Assembly (NCBI GenBank): GCA_002428225.1
Contig: DIUD01000004.1
Location: forward strand, 20,676 to 62,163
DNA length: 41,488 nucleotides
Reading direction: 5' to 3'
DNA from: Roseovarius sp. UBA6167
GTDB lineage: Bacteria; Pseudomonadota; Alphaproteobacteria; Rhodobacterales; Rhodobacteraceae
A program made the translations under genes and the position numbers. Under the pieces are notes generated by a model, which worked only from the letters and a program-made list of their open reading frames with translations, had not been told where the DNA came from and searched no databases. Positions 1 to 8,861 of this stretch are shown piece after piece; position 1 is the first letter of the stretch, and every line of letters starts with the position of its first letter.

Positions 1-261
1 TGCGGCTCGGCGGGCACCTACAACCTGATGCAGCCCGCGATCTCGAAGCAACTCAAGGACCGCAAGTTGCGAACGCTCGAAACGCTCGGCCCCGACGTGA
101 TCGCCGCCGGCAATATCGGCTGCATGATGCAGATCGGCTCGGGCACGCGCCTTCCCCTGGTCCACACGGTCGAGTTGCTCGACTGGGCGACCGGCGGACC
201 GCAACCGCCCGCGATGCTGCGCGCCGCCGACGCGCAACCGGAGCACCCCATCCCGCGCTGA
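1..261 (+). CDS. glcF: Glycolate oxidase iron-sulfur subunit GlcF, C-terminal fragment
   Basis: Only the last 86 codons are in the window; the frame is open from base 1. The fragment starts CGSAGTYN, the end of a cysteine-rich (C)CGSAG motif, and continues with GPDVIAAGNIGC and HTVELLDWATGG. These are hallmarks of the C-terminal cysteine-rich domain of GlcF. With GlcD and GlcE, GlcF forms the membrane-associated enzyme that oxidises glycolate to glyoxylate; it carries the iron-sulfur clusters. The upstream glcDE genes would lie outside the window. The tail after LLDWATGG is short and proline-rich. The assignment is firm because these motifs are distinctive, but nothing can be said about the missing N-terminal ferredoxin-like part. 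Confidence 0.88.
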   Translation, partial: CGSAGTYNLMQPAISKQLKDRKLRTLETLGPDVIAAGNIGCMMQIGSGTRLPLVHTVELLDWATGGPQPPAMLRAADAQPEHPIPR

Positions 262-326
262 ACATGGCCATATTCCGGCCCGAAACCCCTGCTAACCGGC
301 AAGGATGTTCCGGGACCGGAGAGACC

Positions 327-1124
327 ATGCTGCGCGCGCTTGCCCTTCTTGCCTGTCTTGCCTCGCCTCTGGCCGCGCAGGACAGCCGCCTGGAGCGGCT
401 CGACATGGGCGATGCCGCCCGCGCATGGGAGGCGGTGGGGCGGCTGGAACTGGGCGGGCGCGGATTCTGCACCGGCGCGCTCATCGCGCCCGATCTGGTG
501 CTGACGGCGGCGCATTGCCTTTATGACAAGGCCACCGGCGCGCGGCTCGATCCGGCGCGGATCGAATTCATGGCAGGCTGGCGCAACGGGCGCGCCGCCG
601 CCTATCGCTCGGTGCGCCGCGCCGTCACCCATCCCGACCATGATTTCGCCGCCGCCATCCCCGCGGATCGTGTGCACAATGACGTGGCGCTGCTGGAGCT
701 TTACCACCCGATCCGCAACACCCATGTCACCCCGTTCGAGACCGGCGGGCACCCGCGCGAGGGCCAGCGGATCGGCGTGGTGAGCTACGCGCAGGACCGT
801 GCCGAGGCCCCCTCGCTGCAAGAGGTCTGCGAGGTGCTCGCGCGGCAGGACGGGGTTCTGGTCATGTCCTGCGACGTCGATTTCGGATCTTCCGGCGCGC
901 CGGTCTTTTCTTTCGAGGGTGGGCGCGCGCGCATCGTTTCGGTGGTTTCGGCCATGGCCGAGGTGGACGGGCGAAAGGTCGCGCTCGGCACCCGGTTGCT
1001 GGAACCGCTCGCCACCCTGCGGGCGGCGCTCGATGCCGGGCAAGGCGTGTTTCAGCAAGCCGCGCCGCGAATGCGCTCCTCGGGCACACGCCGCGACACG
1101 GGCGCCAAATTCGCGCGGCCATGA
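327..1124 (+). CDS. Secreted trypsin-like serine protease
   Basis: 265 residues from the ATG at 327. The frame is open further up to 264, but 327 starts a clean Sec signal peptide (MLRALALLACLASPLAAQ) and has a purine-rich GGAGAG just upstream. The catalytic triad of family S1 is visible: His63 in TAAHC, Asp119 in HNDVALLEL, and Ser189 in DFGSSGAP, where the usual GDSGGP is relaxed to GSSGAP. There are cysteines near the His and Ser motifs, as in trypsin folds. The product should be periplasmic or secreted. It follows glcF by 65 bases and is probably independent of it. The last ~25 residues are basic and low in complexity. The substrate is unknown. Confidence 0.85.
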   Translation: MLRALALLACLASPLAAQDSRLERLDMGDAARAWEAVGRLELGGRGFCTGALIAPDLVLTAAHCLYDKATGARLDPARIEFMAGWRNGRAAAYRSVRRAVTHPDHDFAAAIPADRVHNDVALLELYHPIRNTHVTPFETGGHPREGQRIGVVSYAQDRAEAPSLQEVCEVLARQDGVLVMSCDVDFGSSGAPVFSFEGGRARIVSVVSAMAEVDGRKVALGTRLLEPLATLRAALDAGQGVFQQAAPRMRSSGTRRDTGAKFARP

Positions 1125-1152
1125 GGGCGCTGTTTCCGCTCGCAGGGTTGGC

Positions 1153-1173
1153 ACGGCGCGCATTTGGCGCCGT
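1153..1173. terminator. Hairpin between convergent genes (possible bidirectional terminator)
   Basis: Seven-base arms ACGGCGC (1153-1159) and GCGCCGT (1167-1173) flank a 7-base loop. It lies in the 76-base gap between the converging protease and SDR genes. There is no clear T-run, so a terminator role rests on position and stem only. Confidence 0.35.
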
Positions 1174-1200
1174 ATCAGGCCGTCACCCGGCGCCCGCCCG

Positions 1201-1980
1201 TCAGATCGAGCGGCGCGAAGTGAGGCCCCCATCCACCGTAAAGATCGCGCCCGAGGTGTAGGCGGAACGCGGTGAGGCGAGAAACGCGAACAGATCCGCA
1301 ATCTCGCGGACCGCGGCGGCGCGGCCCAGCGGATAGGCCGCCATCAGTTCGGCATATCGGCTCTCGTCGCCCCAGCGTTCCTGCGCGCGACGCTTCATGA
1401 TGTTGACGATCCGGTCGGTCGCCACCGGCCCCGGATTCACGCCCACCACGCGGATGTTGTCGTCAAGGCTCGCTCCGCCGATGGCGCGGGTAAAGGCCAT
1501 CAGCGCGGCGTTGCCGGTGGAACCACAGACATAGCTGAAATCGAAGTTCTCGCCGCCATTGCCGATGTTGTTCAGAATGACGCCATGGCCGCGCGCCTTC
1601 ATCCGCGCATAGACCAGCCGGGTCATGTCGATATAGCCCATCACCTTCACATCCCAGCCGCGCCGCCAGCTTTCGGCATCGACCTGCCACAGATCCCCGC
1701 CGGGGATCGCGCCGGCATTGTTCACCAGCACGTCGATATCTCCCGCCTCCTCGACGATCGTCTGCGCGGCTTGGGGCTGCGACAGATCCGCGCCCTGCAC
1801 GGTAACAGTCCCCCCGAACCGATCGGACAGCCGCGCGGCAATACGCTGCAACTTGTCCGTCTGTCGGGCGGTGAGGTGCAGATCGCAGCCTTCTTCGGCA
1901 AAGACTTCGGCCAGTCCTTCGCCGATCCCCTGCGATGCGCCAGTGATGAGAACACGCTTGCCGTGCAACCCGAGATCCAT
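1201..1980 (-). CDS. SDR family oxidoreductase with a non-canonical active site
   Basis: 259 residues. The ATG at 1980 is preceded by a strong GGGAGGAGG ribosome site; the open frame reaches 2070, but that part does not look like SDR sequence. The Rossmann signature TGASQGIG (13-20) and the NNAG motif (87-90) are intact, and PGPVATD (183-189) is the usual SDR stretch after the active site. The catalytic region is odd: where NxSS...YxxxK is expected it reads NNIGNGG (137-143), then Y150, with VCGSTGNAAL following, so no lysine sits four residues after a tyrosine. It is likely an NAD(P)-dependent dehydrogenase or reductase of the 3-oxoacyl-ACP-reductase-like group. It lies downstream of the TRAP permease on the same strand after 198 bases, so it may act on the imported substrate; that is inference. 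Confidence 0.85.
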   Translation of the reverse strand: MDLGLHGKRVLITGASQGIGEGLAEVFAEEGCDLHLTARQTDKLQRIAARLSDRFGGTVTVQGADLSQPQAAQTIVEEAGDIDVLVNNAGAIPGGDLWQVDAESWRRGWDVKVMGYIDMTRLVYARMKARGHGVILNNIGNGGENFDFSYVCGSTGNAALMAFTRAIGGASLDDNIRVVGVNPGPVATDRIVNIMKRRAQERWGDESRYAELMAAYPLGRAAAVREIADLFAFLASPRSAYTSGAIFTVDGGLTSRRSI

Positions 1981-2178
1981 AATCGCCTCCTCCCAAATTG
2001 TGCCAACCCGGTTGTGCCAGCCAATCGTGTGCCGGCCAAACCACGTTCGGCGATGCCCAACATGGCCCATGTCATAATGCCACGCCAGACGAATAGAACG
2101 CCAGGGGTGGCCAGGAGAGCGCGAAAGCGAGTGATGTCCTCAGCCATGGCGCATAAGGGTTGAGACCTCGACCCGGTA

Positions 2179-4128
2179 TCAGTTAGGGCGCGAGGGCTGT
2201 TTCTCGCCTCCCGTAGAAATACCGCGCCTTGCCCTTTTCAGATGCAGGGCAAGAACTGCCGCAACCGCCAGGAAACCGGCGGCATCCGACTCCCAACCGG
2301 GCGCGAGCAGCAACAGAGCCCCACATCCAAGTCCGATCCGGCCAGCCGGATGGACCGGGATGCGAAAGAACCCCACCGAAGCCATCGTGAGCGCGCAGAC
2401 CCCGACAGCACCGGTCGTCGTGGCGAGGATCACGCGCCCCATGTCCGCGTCCATCAGCAACACCGGGTCACTGATGAACAGGAACGGCACGAGAAACAGA
2501 GGCAGGGCAAGGCGCAGAGCATGGCCGGCCGTCGGCATCACCCTGCCGCCGCTTATCGCGCAGGCGGCAAAGATCCCCGCGGCGACCGGCGGGGTAATCG
2601 CCGCCAGACAGGCAAAATAGTAGATGAACAGATGGCTCGGCAGCGTTTCGAGGCCAAGCCGCGACAGCGGCGGGGCAAGCACGGCCGCCGCGACGGCATA
2701 GGCCGCCGGCGTGGGCATTCCCATGCCGAGCATGATGGCCACCATCATCGTGAGGATCAGCGAAAGGATCAGGTTCTCCTGTCCAAGCATGACGATGATC
2801 TGCGACAGGGTCGCGCCGAGACCGGACAGGTTTATGACCGCAACGATCATCTGGGCGGCCGCGATTATGATTCCGATATAGGCAATGTTGATTGCCGCCA
2901 GCTTGAGGCCGTTGGCCATCGTGCGACCGAACGCGCGCGCCCGTTCCGGGGCGGGCCTGGCGCGATTTGAAAAGGCCGCATTGGCCATCATCAGGATGAC
3001 CGTTGCCCCCAGGGCCCAGAGAACGGCGTATTGGACCGTGAAGCGTGCGATCACCATCCCGACGAGCAAGCCTACCGGCAGGACGAGCGTGACCAACGCC
3101 CAGGGCGCATAGGCGACGCGGCGCGATGGCATCAGGTTCTCCGGCACCGGCTGAAGTCCGTGGCGCCCGGCCAGCAGATAGACGGCAAGAAGAAGCCCGA
3201 TGTAGAAGAGGGTGGACGGGATCAGCGCGGCTGACGCGACGTCGAGGTAGGAAATCCCGAGGAGCTCCGCCATCAGGAAGGCGCCCGGCCCCATGATCGG
3301 TGGCATGAACTGCCCGCCGGTCGAGGCCACCGCCTCGATGGATCCGGACAGATTTCGGGAAAAGCCGAGTTTTCTCATGAGCGGTATCGTGAGAACGCCG
3401 GTTGACGCGACATTCGCCACCGCGCTGCCGGAAATCATCCCCATGAAGGCGCTGCCGATCACCGCCACGAGACCGGCGCCCCCGCGGACCCGTCCGCCCA
3501 GGCGGAGCGCGATGTTGATGAAGGTTCGGCCTGCGCCTCCGGCGTTCAGGAATTCACCGAAAACCAGGAACAGCGCGACCACGCCGGCTGAAATCCCGAT
3601 CAGCATGGCGGTCACACCCTGCGTTCCGAGATAGAAGCTGAAGAGCAGCCGATCCACGCTCAGGCCACGATGCCCGAACGACCCGGGGATGAAGTTGCCC
3701 CAGATTGCATAGGCGATGGCGGTGCAGATCAGCGCCACGAAAGCAAGGCCAAGCGCGCGGCGGATGCTTTCCATGAGCGCGACAAGGAGGATCGTCGCCA
3801 GGATCCTCTCCGGCCACAGGTAACGGAACCAGTTGTCCATCAGGATCCGCTCGCTCTCGATCACGAGATAGGCCACGGCGATCACGGTTGCACATGCGAG
3901 GCAAGCGTCGAGAAGGCGCCACCGGCCGCTCAGGGGCCGGACCGCCAGCGTCAGAAGTATCGCGCCCCCGACATGAACGCTGCGAAGGGCGTGACTGCCG
4001 ACAAGGCCCGCTGCGGCGAGCAGGTGAAACACGACCCAGAGCGCGGCGCAGATCACGACGGCACGGGGCAGATGAGGAACCGGACCCTCCACGGGTCCGG
4101 TTTCGGGCGAGGCGTTCAATTGGACCAC
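2179..4128 (-). CDS. TRAP transporter fused permease (DctQM type), TAXI family partner
   Basis: 649 residues, very hydrophobic, with about 16-18 predicted membrane spans. The N-terminal ~150 residues correspond to the small DctQ-like four-helix unit and the rest to the large DctM-like unit, fused as is usual for TAXI-type TRAP systems. Family motifs include GSAFMGMISGSAVANV, STGGQFMPPIMGPGAF, and GMGMPTPAAYA in the C-terminal half. The start is a GTG at 4128, two bases after the stop of the solute-binding protein, so the two are translationally linked. TRAP transporters use an ion gradient to import organic acids across the inner membrane. The last ~100 residues form an extra hydrophobic extension seen in other TAXI permeases. 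The substrate cannot be read from the sequence. Confidence 0.92.
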   Translation of the reverse strand: MVQLNASPETGPVEGPVPHLPRAVVICAALWVVFHLLAAAGLVGSHALRSVHVGGAILLTLAVRPLSGRWRLLDACLACATVIAVAYLVIESERILMDNWFRYLWPERILATILLVALMESIRRALGLAFVALICTAIAYAIWGNFIPGSFGHRGLSVDRLLFSFYLGTQGVTAMLIGISAGVVALFLVFGEFLNAGGAGRTFINIALRLGGRVRGGAGLVAVIGSAFMGMISGSAVANVASTGVLTIPLMRKLGFSRNLSGSIEAVASTGGQFMPPIMGPGAFLMAELLGISYLDVASAALIPSTLFYIGLLLAVYLLAGRHGLQPVPENLMPSRRVAYAPWALVTLVLPVGLLVGMVIARFTVQYAVLWALGATVILMMANAAFSNRARPAPERARAFGRTMANGLKLAAINIAYIGIIIAAAQMIVAVINLSGLGATLSQIIVMLGQENLILSLILTMMVAIMLGMGMPTPAAYAVAAAVLAPPLSRLGLETLPSHLFIYYFACLAAITPPVAAGIFAACAISGGRVMPTAGHALRLALPLFLVPFLFISDPVLLMDADMGRVILATTTGAVGVCALTMASVGFFRIPVHPAGRIGLGCGALLLLAPGWESDAAGFLAVAAVLALHLKRARRGISTGGEKQPSRPN

Positions 4129-4130
4129 CC

Positions 4131-5102
4131 TCAGGGCTTGAGCTTGTCGGGAACGGTGTATCCGGCTTCCTCAAGGTAGCGGATCACGCCGGGATGAAGT
4201 GGCGCGACCGCAACATCAATGGTCAGCTGAGCCGTGTCGATGGACTTCCCCGGCGCATAGACCTCGGCTTCCGCGGCCTTGCCCGCCTCCGAAAAAATTG
4301 CCTTTGCGATGCGGTAGGCGATCTCTTCGTCGAGCTCGGAGGTCGTGTTCATTCCGACTGCGGTCTGAACCGTGGCGATCTCACCTTCGGATCCGTAGAA
4401 CGCGCCCGGGTTCAATGTCGTGGGTGCCAGGAACCCGTAGGCCTCGGATGCTTTCTGCTGTTCCTCCGGCGTCATGGAGAGGATGCGGATGTCGCGCGAC
4501 GATGCCGCCTGCTGGATGTATCCGTCAGGGTGCAGGCCAAGCTTGACGAAACCGTCGATCCGGCCGTTCTGGAACGCTTCCAGCGCATCGCTGCCCTCGG
4601 CACGAACCAGATCGGGCTCGATGCCGAGCACGGCGAGGATCTGATCCACCTGCCGCTCGGTCGAACTGCCGCGCCCGCCAGGGTTGAACTTCATGCCCTT
4701 CAGACCGGAGAGAGACTGTGCCCCGCTGTCGGCCGCGACCACGATGTTCATCGGCGATGGGGCAAAGAAATAGAGCGTCCGGAGGTTGTCGGCCGCTTCA
4801 CGGAACGGCGGTTCGCCGTGGCGCGCGGCGTAGTCGGAAGACGTGGTTGCAATGCCCATGTCGATTTCGCCCCTGAGCAGAGCCTGGGTTGAAACTTCGC
4901 CGCCACCGATCTCCTGGACCGAAATATCAATCTCGTCGATCACGCTGTTGAGGTAGTTCGCGATGCCGACCTGGTAGGTATAATAGGACGAGGAGCTGTA
5001 AGTTGCCCCCATTGCAAACCGCTGCTGCGCAAGCACTGGTCCCGCCAATGCGGCCACCATTGCGGACGCGCTCATCGCGAACAGAATTTCCCTGCGTTTC
5101 AT
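4131..5102 (-). CDS. TAXI family TRAP transporter solute-binding protein
   Basis: 323 residues from the ATG at 5102, which has a GGGAGGAG ribosome site about six bases upstream. The frame is open to 5255, but the upstream part is not protein-like. The N-terminus is an export signal ending ALAGPVLAQQ; the KRREILF start has twin arginines, so Tat export is possible. The mature start FAMGATYSSSSYYTYQVGIANYL is the usual TAXI opening (a glycine/serine-rich substrate loop), and GIATTSSDYAARHG, FNPGGRGSSTE and LHPGVIRYLEEAGY are all in family positions. It captures a small anionic solute in the periplasm and hands it to the fused permease encoded two bases downstream. It faces the CoA-lyase gene across a shared 219-base upstream region. 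Confidence 0.92.
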   Translation of the reverse strand: MKRREILFAMSASAMVAALAGPVLAQQRFAMGATYSSSSYYTYQVGIANYLNSVIDEIDISVQEIGGGEVSTQALLRGEIDMGIATTSSDYAARHGEPPFREAADNLRTLYFFAPSPMNIVVAADSGAQSLSGLKGMKFNPGGRGSSTERQVDQILAVLGIEPDLVRAEGSDALEAFQNGRIDGFVKLGLHPDGYIQQAASSRDIRILSMTPEEQQKASEAYGFLAPTTLNPGAFYGSEGEIATVQTAVGMNTTSELDEEIAYRIAKAIFSEAGKAAEAEVYAPGKSIDTAQLTIDVAVAPLHPGVIRYLEEAGYTVPDKLKP

Positions 5103-5205
5103 TCTTGCTCCTCCCAAAAGCGGGTCCGGTCCTGGATCCCGGCGCCCTGTTGATTCAGTCATCACCTTGACATTTCCAAATATAGAATTCAAGTTCAACA
5201 TATCG

Positions 5206-5217
5206 AAGATGCATCTT
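5206..5217. promoter_or_regulatory. 12-bp perfect palindrome in the divergent control region
   Basis: AAGATGCATCTT reads the same on both strands. It lies in the AT-rich part of the 219-base gap (5103-5321) between the TAXI binding-protein gene and the CoA-lyase gene. It is a candidate operator, perhaps for the IclR regulator encoded at 9653. No convincing -35/-10 pair was found next to it, and palindromes of this size also arise by chance. Confidence 0.3.
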
Positions 5218-5321
5218 TTGGCGGCAATCCACACCGTCCCGCTGGAAGACGTCATTTTAAGTTACCTTACGGATCAATGCGTTGCGAGGTCCATAGCCAT
5301 CGAGGGAGTCGAGGAGAATCC

Positions 5322-6293
5322 ATGCCACACCACACTGACCCGGCCCGCCCTGTCCGACTGCAGCGATCGGAACTTGCCGTTCCCGCCACTTCGGAGAAGT
5401 TCTTCTCGAAAGCGGCCCAGGGGCCCGCCGACGTGATTTTCCTTGATCTCGAGGACGCCATCGCGCCGAAGCGCAAGGAAGAGGCGCGGGCAATGGCGAT
5501 CCGCGCATTGAACGAGATGGACTGGGGGCAGAAAACGATGGCGGTGCGGGTCAACGGGGCGGACACGCCCTGGGGGCTGCGCGACATCATCGAAGTGGTT
5601 ACGCAATGCCCGCGGCTCGACCTGGTTCTGCTGCCCAAGGTTGGCACGGCGTTCGACGTCCAGTTCGCGGACGAGCTGATCGGGCGGCTGGAGCCTGAGC
5701 GGCAGGACGACAAGAGAATCGGCATCGAGATCCTGATCGAGACAACCCTCGGGCTTGCGAATGTGGAGAGCATCGCTGCGGCATCACCGCGGCTGGAGGC
5801 CATCATTTTCGGGGTCGGGGATTATTCGATCGAATTGGGCACATGCGGCGAGGTCATCGGCGCGCCGGATCCGCGCTATGTGGTATCGCCCGACGGTCGC
5901 CCGAAAGAGATGCACTGGAACGACCAGTGGCATTTCGCTATCGCCCGGATCGCGAATGCCTGCCGCGCCCATGGCCTTCGCGCCATCGACGGACCCTTTG
6001 CGAATTACGGCGACCCGGAGGCATACCGCGCATCGGCGCTGCGCGGTGCCGCGCTCGGCTGCGAGGGGAAATGGGCGATCCACCCCAGCCAGCTGGAGGT
6101 CGCGAACGAGGTGTTCAGCCCCTCGGCAGAGCGCGTCGCCTGGGCCCGCGCGATCATCGACGAGCTCGATGCGGCCAATCGCGACGGGCGAGGGGCCTAC
6201 GGGCGCGGCGCGATCCTCATCGACATGGCCGTAGAAAAGATCGCCCGCGCGGTTATTCGTCGTCACGAGCTCGTGACGGGGGGTGCCTCATGA
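5322..6293 (+). CDS. HpcH/HpaI-fold CoA ester lyase (CitE / malyl-CoA lyase family)
   Basis: 323 residues from the ATG at 5322, which has a GAGGAGAA ribosome site; the frame opens at 5277 but the extension has no family match. It follows L-malyl-CoA/beta-methylmalyl-CoA lyase almost end to end: RLQRSELAVPATSEKFFSKAA, DVIFLDLEDAIAP (38-50), RVNG (76-79), LLPKVG (103-108), the likely Mg ligands Glu140 and Asp167, GPFANYGD (224-231) and GKWAIHP (249-255). Asp301 in LIDMAVEKI matches the lid aspartate of bacterial malyl-CoA lyase. It should cleave or form a C-C bond in a 3-hydroxyacyl-CoA, giving acetyl- or propionyl-CoA plus a 2-oxo acid. It overlaps the CoA-transferase gene by ATGA. The exact thioester is unknown. 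Confidence 0.9.
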   Translation: MPHHTDPARPVRLQRSELAVPATSEKFFSKAAQGPADVIFLDLEDAIAPKRKEEARAMAIRALNEMDWGQKTMAVRVNGADTPWGLRDIIEVVTQCPRLDLVLLPKVGTAFDVQFADELIGRLEPERQDDKRIGIEILIETTLGLANVESIAAASPRLEAIIFGVGDYSIELGTCGEVIGAPDPRYVVSPDGRPKEMHWNDQWHFAIARIANACRAHGLRAIDGPFANYGDPEAYRASALRGAALGCEGKWAIHPSQLEVANEVFSPSAERVAWARAIIDELDAANRDGRGAYGRGAILIDMAVEKIARAVIRRHELVTGGAS

Positions 6294-7483
6294 GCGGCCC
6301 GCTGTCAGGCATTCGCGTTCTGGATGCGGCAACGTTCCTTGCGGCACCATTTTGCGGGACGATCCTGGCCGAATTCGGCGCCGAGGTCATCAAGGTGGAA
6401 CAGCCCGGCTCGGGCGATCCGCTGCGCCGGTTCGGGACAGAGACAGAGTGCGGGGATACCCTGGTCTGGCTCAGCGAGGCCCGCAACAAGAGCAGCGTCA
6501 CGCTGGATCTTCGGAATCCCGAGGGCGCCGGGCTGTTCCGCAGAATGGCCGCTGAAAGCCACATCGTCCTCGAGAATTTCCGTCCGGGGACAATGGAAAA
6601 ATGGGGCCTCGGCTATGACGCGCTCTCGCGCGACAACCCCGCGCTCGTCATGCTGAGAGTGAGCGCCTACGGCCAGACCGGGCCATTGAAGATGAAACCT
6701 GGATTTGCCCGGATCGCCCACGGTTTTGGCGGCCTTGCCAACCTCGCCGGCGAGGCCGACGGCCCCCCGGTGATGCCCGGCTCGACGTCCCTGGCGGATT
6801 ACATGTCCGGGCTGTGGTCGGCCGTCGCGGTGATGATCGCGCTGCGCGAGGCCGAGAAAACGGGCCGCGGACAGGAAATCGACATCGCCCTCTATGCCTC
6901 GGTCTTTCGGGTGCTCGACGAGATCGCACCGGCATACGAACGGTTCGGAATCGTCCGCAGCCGCATGGGCGCGGACACGATCACCACCGTGCCACATTCC
7001 CACTACGAGACACGGGACGGAAAATGGGTGGCGCTCGCCTGTTCGAGCGACAAGATGTTCGCGCGCCTGGCGAACGCGATGGAGCGTCCGGAGCTTGCCA
7101 GCGATCCGCGCTACGCGACCAACTCCGAGCGCGTCGCCCGGCGAGCAGAGGTCAACGCGATGGTCGCCACCTTCTTCGCCGCGCAGGACCGCGCCGAGAT
7201 GCTCGCGCTTTGCGATCGTCATGAGGTGCCGGTGGGGCCGATCTACGACATCGCCGACATTTTCGCCGACCCCCATTATGCGGCGCGGGGCGATCTGCTG
7301 CGTATCGAGACCCGGGCGGGCGAGATGACATTTCCCGTGACCGTGCCGCGCATGTCGCTGACCCCGGCAGAGTTTCGCCACGCCGGCCCGGCGCTTGGCG
7401 CCGATACGGACCGCGTCCTGAGCGAAATCCTGGGGCTCTCGCCCGAGGAGCTGGACGCCCTGAAACGCAAACGCGCGATCTGA
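6290..7483 (+). CDS. CaiB/BaiF family (class III) CoA-transferase
   Basis: 397 residues; the start ATG at 6290 overlaps the lyase stop in an ATGA, so translation is coupled. The family opening GPLSGIRVLDAATFLAAPFCG, the CoA-site motif AEVIKVEQPGSGDPLR (31-46), LENFRPG (94-100), and Asp170 in TSLADYMSG (the position of the acyl-enzyme aspartate) are all present, as is the VPVGPIYDI segment near the C-terminus. Class III enzymes move CoA between a thioester such as succinyl-CoA and a carboxylic acid. Next to a malyl-CoA-lyase homologue, this resembles known pairs in which a hydroxy-dicarboxylate (malate, citramalate) is activated and then cleaved. A different substrate is equally possible. Confidence 0.92.
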   Translation: MSGPLSGIRVLDAATFLAAPFCGTILAEFGAEVIKVEQPGSGDPLRRFGTETECGDTLVWLSEARNKSSVTLDLRNPEGAGLFRRMAAESHIVLENFRPGTMEKWGLGYDALSRDNPALVMLRVSAYGQTGPLKMKPGFARIAHGFGGLANLAGEADGPPVMPGSTSLADYMSGLWSAVAVMIALREAEKTGRGQEIDIALYASVFRVLDEIAPAYERFGIVRSRMGADTITTVPHSHYETRDGKWVALACSSDKMFARLANAMERPELASDPRYATNSERVARRAEVNAMVATFFAAQDRAEMLALCDRHEVPVGPIYDIADIFADPHYAARGDLLRIETRAGEMTFPVTVPRMSLTPAEFRHAGPALGADTDRVLSEILGLSPEELDALKRKRAI

Positions 7484-7505
7484 CCGCCCTGAACGGAGAC
7501 CCCCG

Positions 7506-8852
7506 ATGACCAGAGACATGAAACTCGTTGCCTTCATGCAGGCCCAGAACTGCTCCAACTATCCGGCATCATGGCGGCACAAGGCCGGTATGCCGGACTG
7601 GGACACACCCGAATTCTACAGCCGGATTGCGCGGACGCTGGAGGCGGGCAAGTTCCACCTGGCCTTTTTCGATGACCGTCTGGCCATTCCTGACAGCTAT
7701 AATCACGACTACCGCGAGACCGTTCGATACGGCGTCCGTTCGGTCAAGTTCGACGCCGCGACCATCGCGACCATCATGGGGATGGCCACCTCGAAACTAG
7801 GGCTGGGCCTGACCTATTCGACCACCTATTACGAGCCGTTCCACGTCGCGCGCCTCTTCGCGACCATGGATCTGATGCTGGGCGGTCGGGTGGCCTGGAA
7901 CGTCGTGACCTCGCTCAACGATTCCGAGGCGGCGAATTTCGGTGCGAATCAGCACCTGGATCATGACCTGCGCTATGATCGCGCCGACGAATTCATGGAG
8001 ATCGTCAACGGCCACTGGAACACCTGGGAACCGGACGCCATCCTGCGCGATCGTGATAGCGGCGTCTTCGCCGATCCCGCCAAGGTGCATCAACTCGATT
8101 ACAAGGGCCGCTTCCTGAAGTCGCGCGGCCCCTTCACCGTGCCGCGCTCCCCGCAGGGACAGCCGGTGATCCTGCAGGCGGGCCAGAGCGGGCGCGGACG
8201 GAGCTTTGCGGCCCGGTGGGCGGAACTGGTATTCGTGATCTATCCGAACTTCAAGGTTGCGCAAAAGAGCTATGCCACCATGCGCGAGGCGCTCGGGGAC
8301 AATCCTGCGCCGATCACCCCGGCCGTCTATCCGATCGTGGCCGAGACCCGATCCATGGCGGAGGACCGGATGGCCGAGATCGAGAAACTGGCGCGGCCGG
8401 AAGACGCGCTGATCCTTTTGTCGGAAGTGCTGAATTACGATTTCGGCTCGAAGGCCATGGATGACCCGTTCACCCAGGAGGAACTGGACAGCCTCTCCGG
8501 TCTCCGGGCGATAATGGACCGGGTTGTTCAACTCTCGGGCAAGCCGAACCCGACCGTCGCGGATTTCGTGAAACATTCCGCGCGCGGCACGATCCACGAG
8601 TTTCCGGTTTTCTGCGGCTCGCCCAAGGACGTGGCTGACGAGATGGAGAAATGGTTTACCGAGGGGGCCTGTGACGGTTTCGTGGTTGCCGGGTCGTATC
8701 TGCCCGGATCCTATGAGGACTTTGTCCGGCTCGCGGTCCCGGAACTGCAGCGGCGCGGGTTGTTTCAGAAGGATTATGCAGGCAAGACGCTGCGCGAGAA
8801 CCTGGGCCTTCAGGTGCATGGCGGTCGCCCGACAGACATGGCCGTCGAGTAG
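7506..8852 (+). CDS. Flavin-dependent monooxygenase, NtaA/SnaA/DszA-type (LLM class)
   Basis: 448 residues, within the usual length of the NtaA/SnaA/SoxA/DszA group of bacterial luciferase-like monooxygenases. Typical segments are SWRHKAG near the N-terminus, FFDDRLAIP (54-62), GLGLTYSTTYYEPFHVARLFATMD, GRVAWNVVTS, YDRADEFMEIVNGHW, LDYKGRFLKSRGPF and VILQAGQSGRGRSFAARWAELVF. These enzymes use reduced FMN and oxygen to attack C-N or C-S bonds or ring carbons (nitrilotriacetate, EDTA, dibenzothiophene sulfone). The gene starts 22 bases after the CoA-transferase and is followed after 9 bases by its flavin reductase. ATG at 7506 is chosen (upstream ACGGAGAC); ATG at 7518 is possible. The true substrate is not evident. 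Confidence 0.92.
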   Translation: MTRDMKLVAFMQAQNCSNYPASWRHKAGMPDWDTPEFYSRIARTLEAGKFHLAFFDDRLAIPDSYNHDYRETVRYGVRSVKFDAATIATIMGMATSKLGLGLTYSTTYYEPFHVARLFATMDLMLGGRVAWNVVTSLNDSEAANFGANQHLDHDLRYDRADEFMEIVNGHWNTWEPDAILRDRDSGVFADPAKVHQLDYKGRFLKSRGPFTVPRSPQGQPVILQAGQSGRGRSFAARWAELVFVIYPNFKVAQKSYATMREALGDNPAPITPAVYPIVAETRSMAEDRMAEIEKLARPEDALILLSEVLNYDFGSKAMDDPFTQEELDSLSGLRAIMDRVVQLSGKPNPTVADFVKHSARGTIHEFPVFCGSPKDVADEMEKWFTEGACDGFVVAGSYLPGSYEDFVRLAVPELQRRGLFQKDYAGKTLRENLGLQVHGGRPTDMAVE

Positions 8853-8861
8853 GAGGGTGAC

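Noticed and set aside
1981..2178. A possible small gene between the TRAP permease and the SDR (minus strand, ATG near 2147)
   Set aside because: The frame runs out of register into the SDR gene, has no family match and no convincing ribosome site.
5167..5172. TTGACA as a -35 for the CoA-lyase gene
   Set aside because: No acceptable -10 lies 16-18 bases downstream, and it is 150 bases from the start codon.
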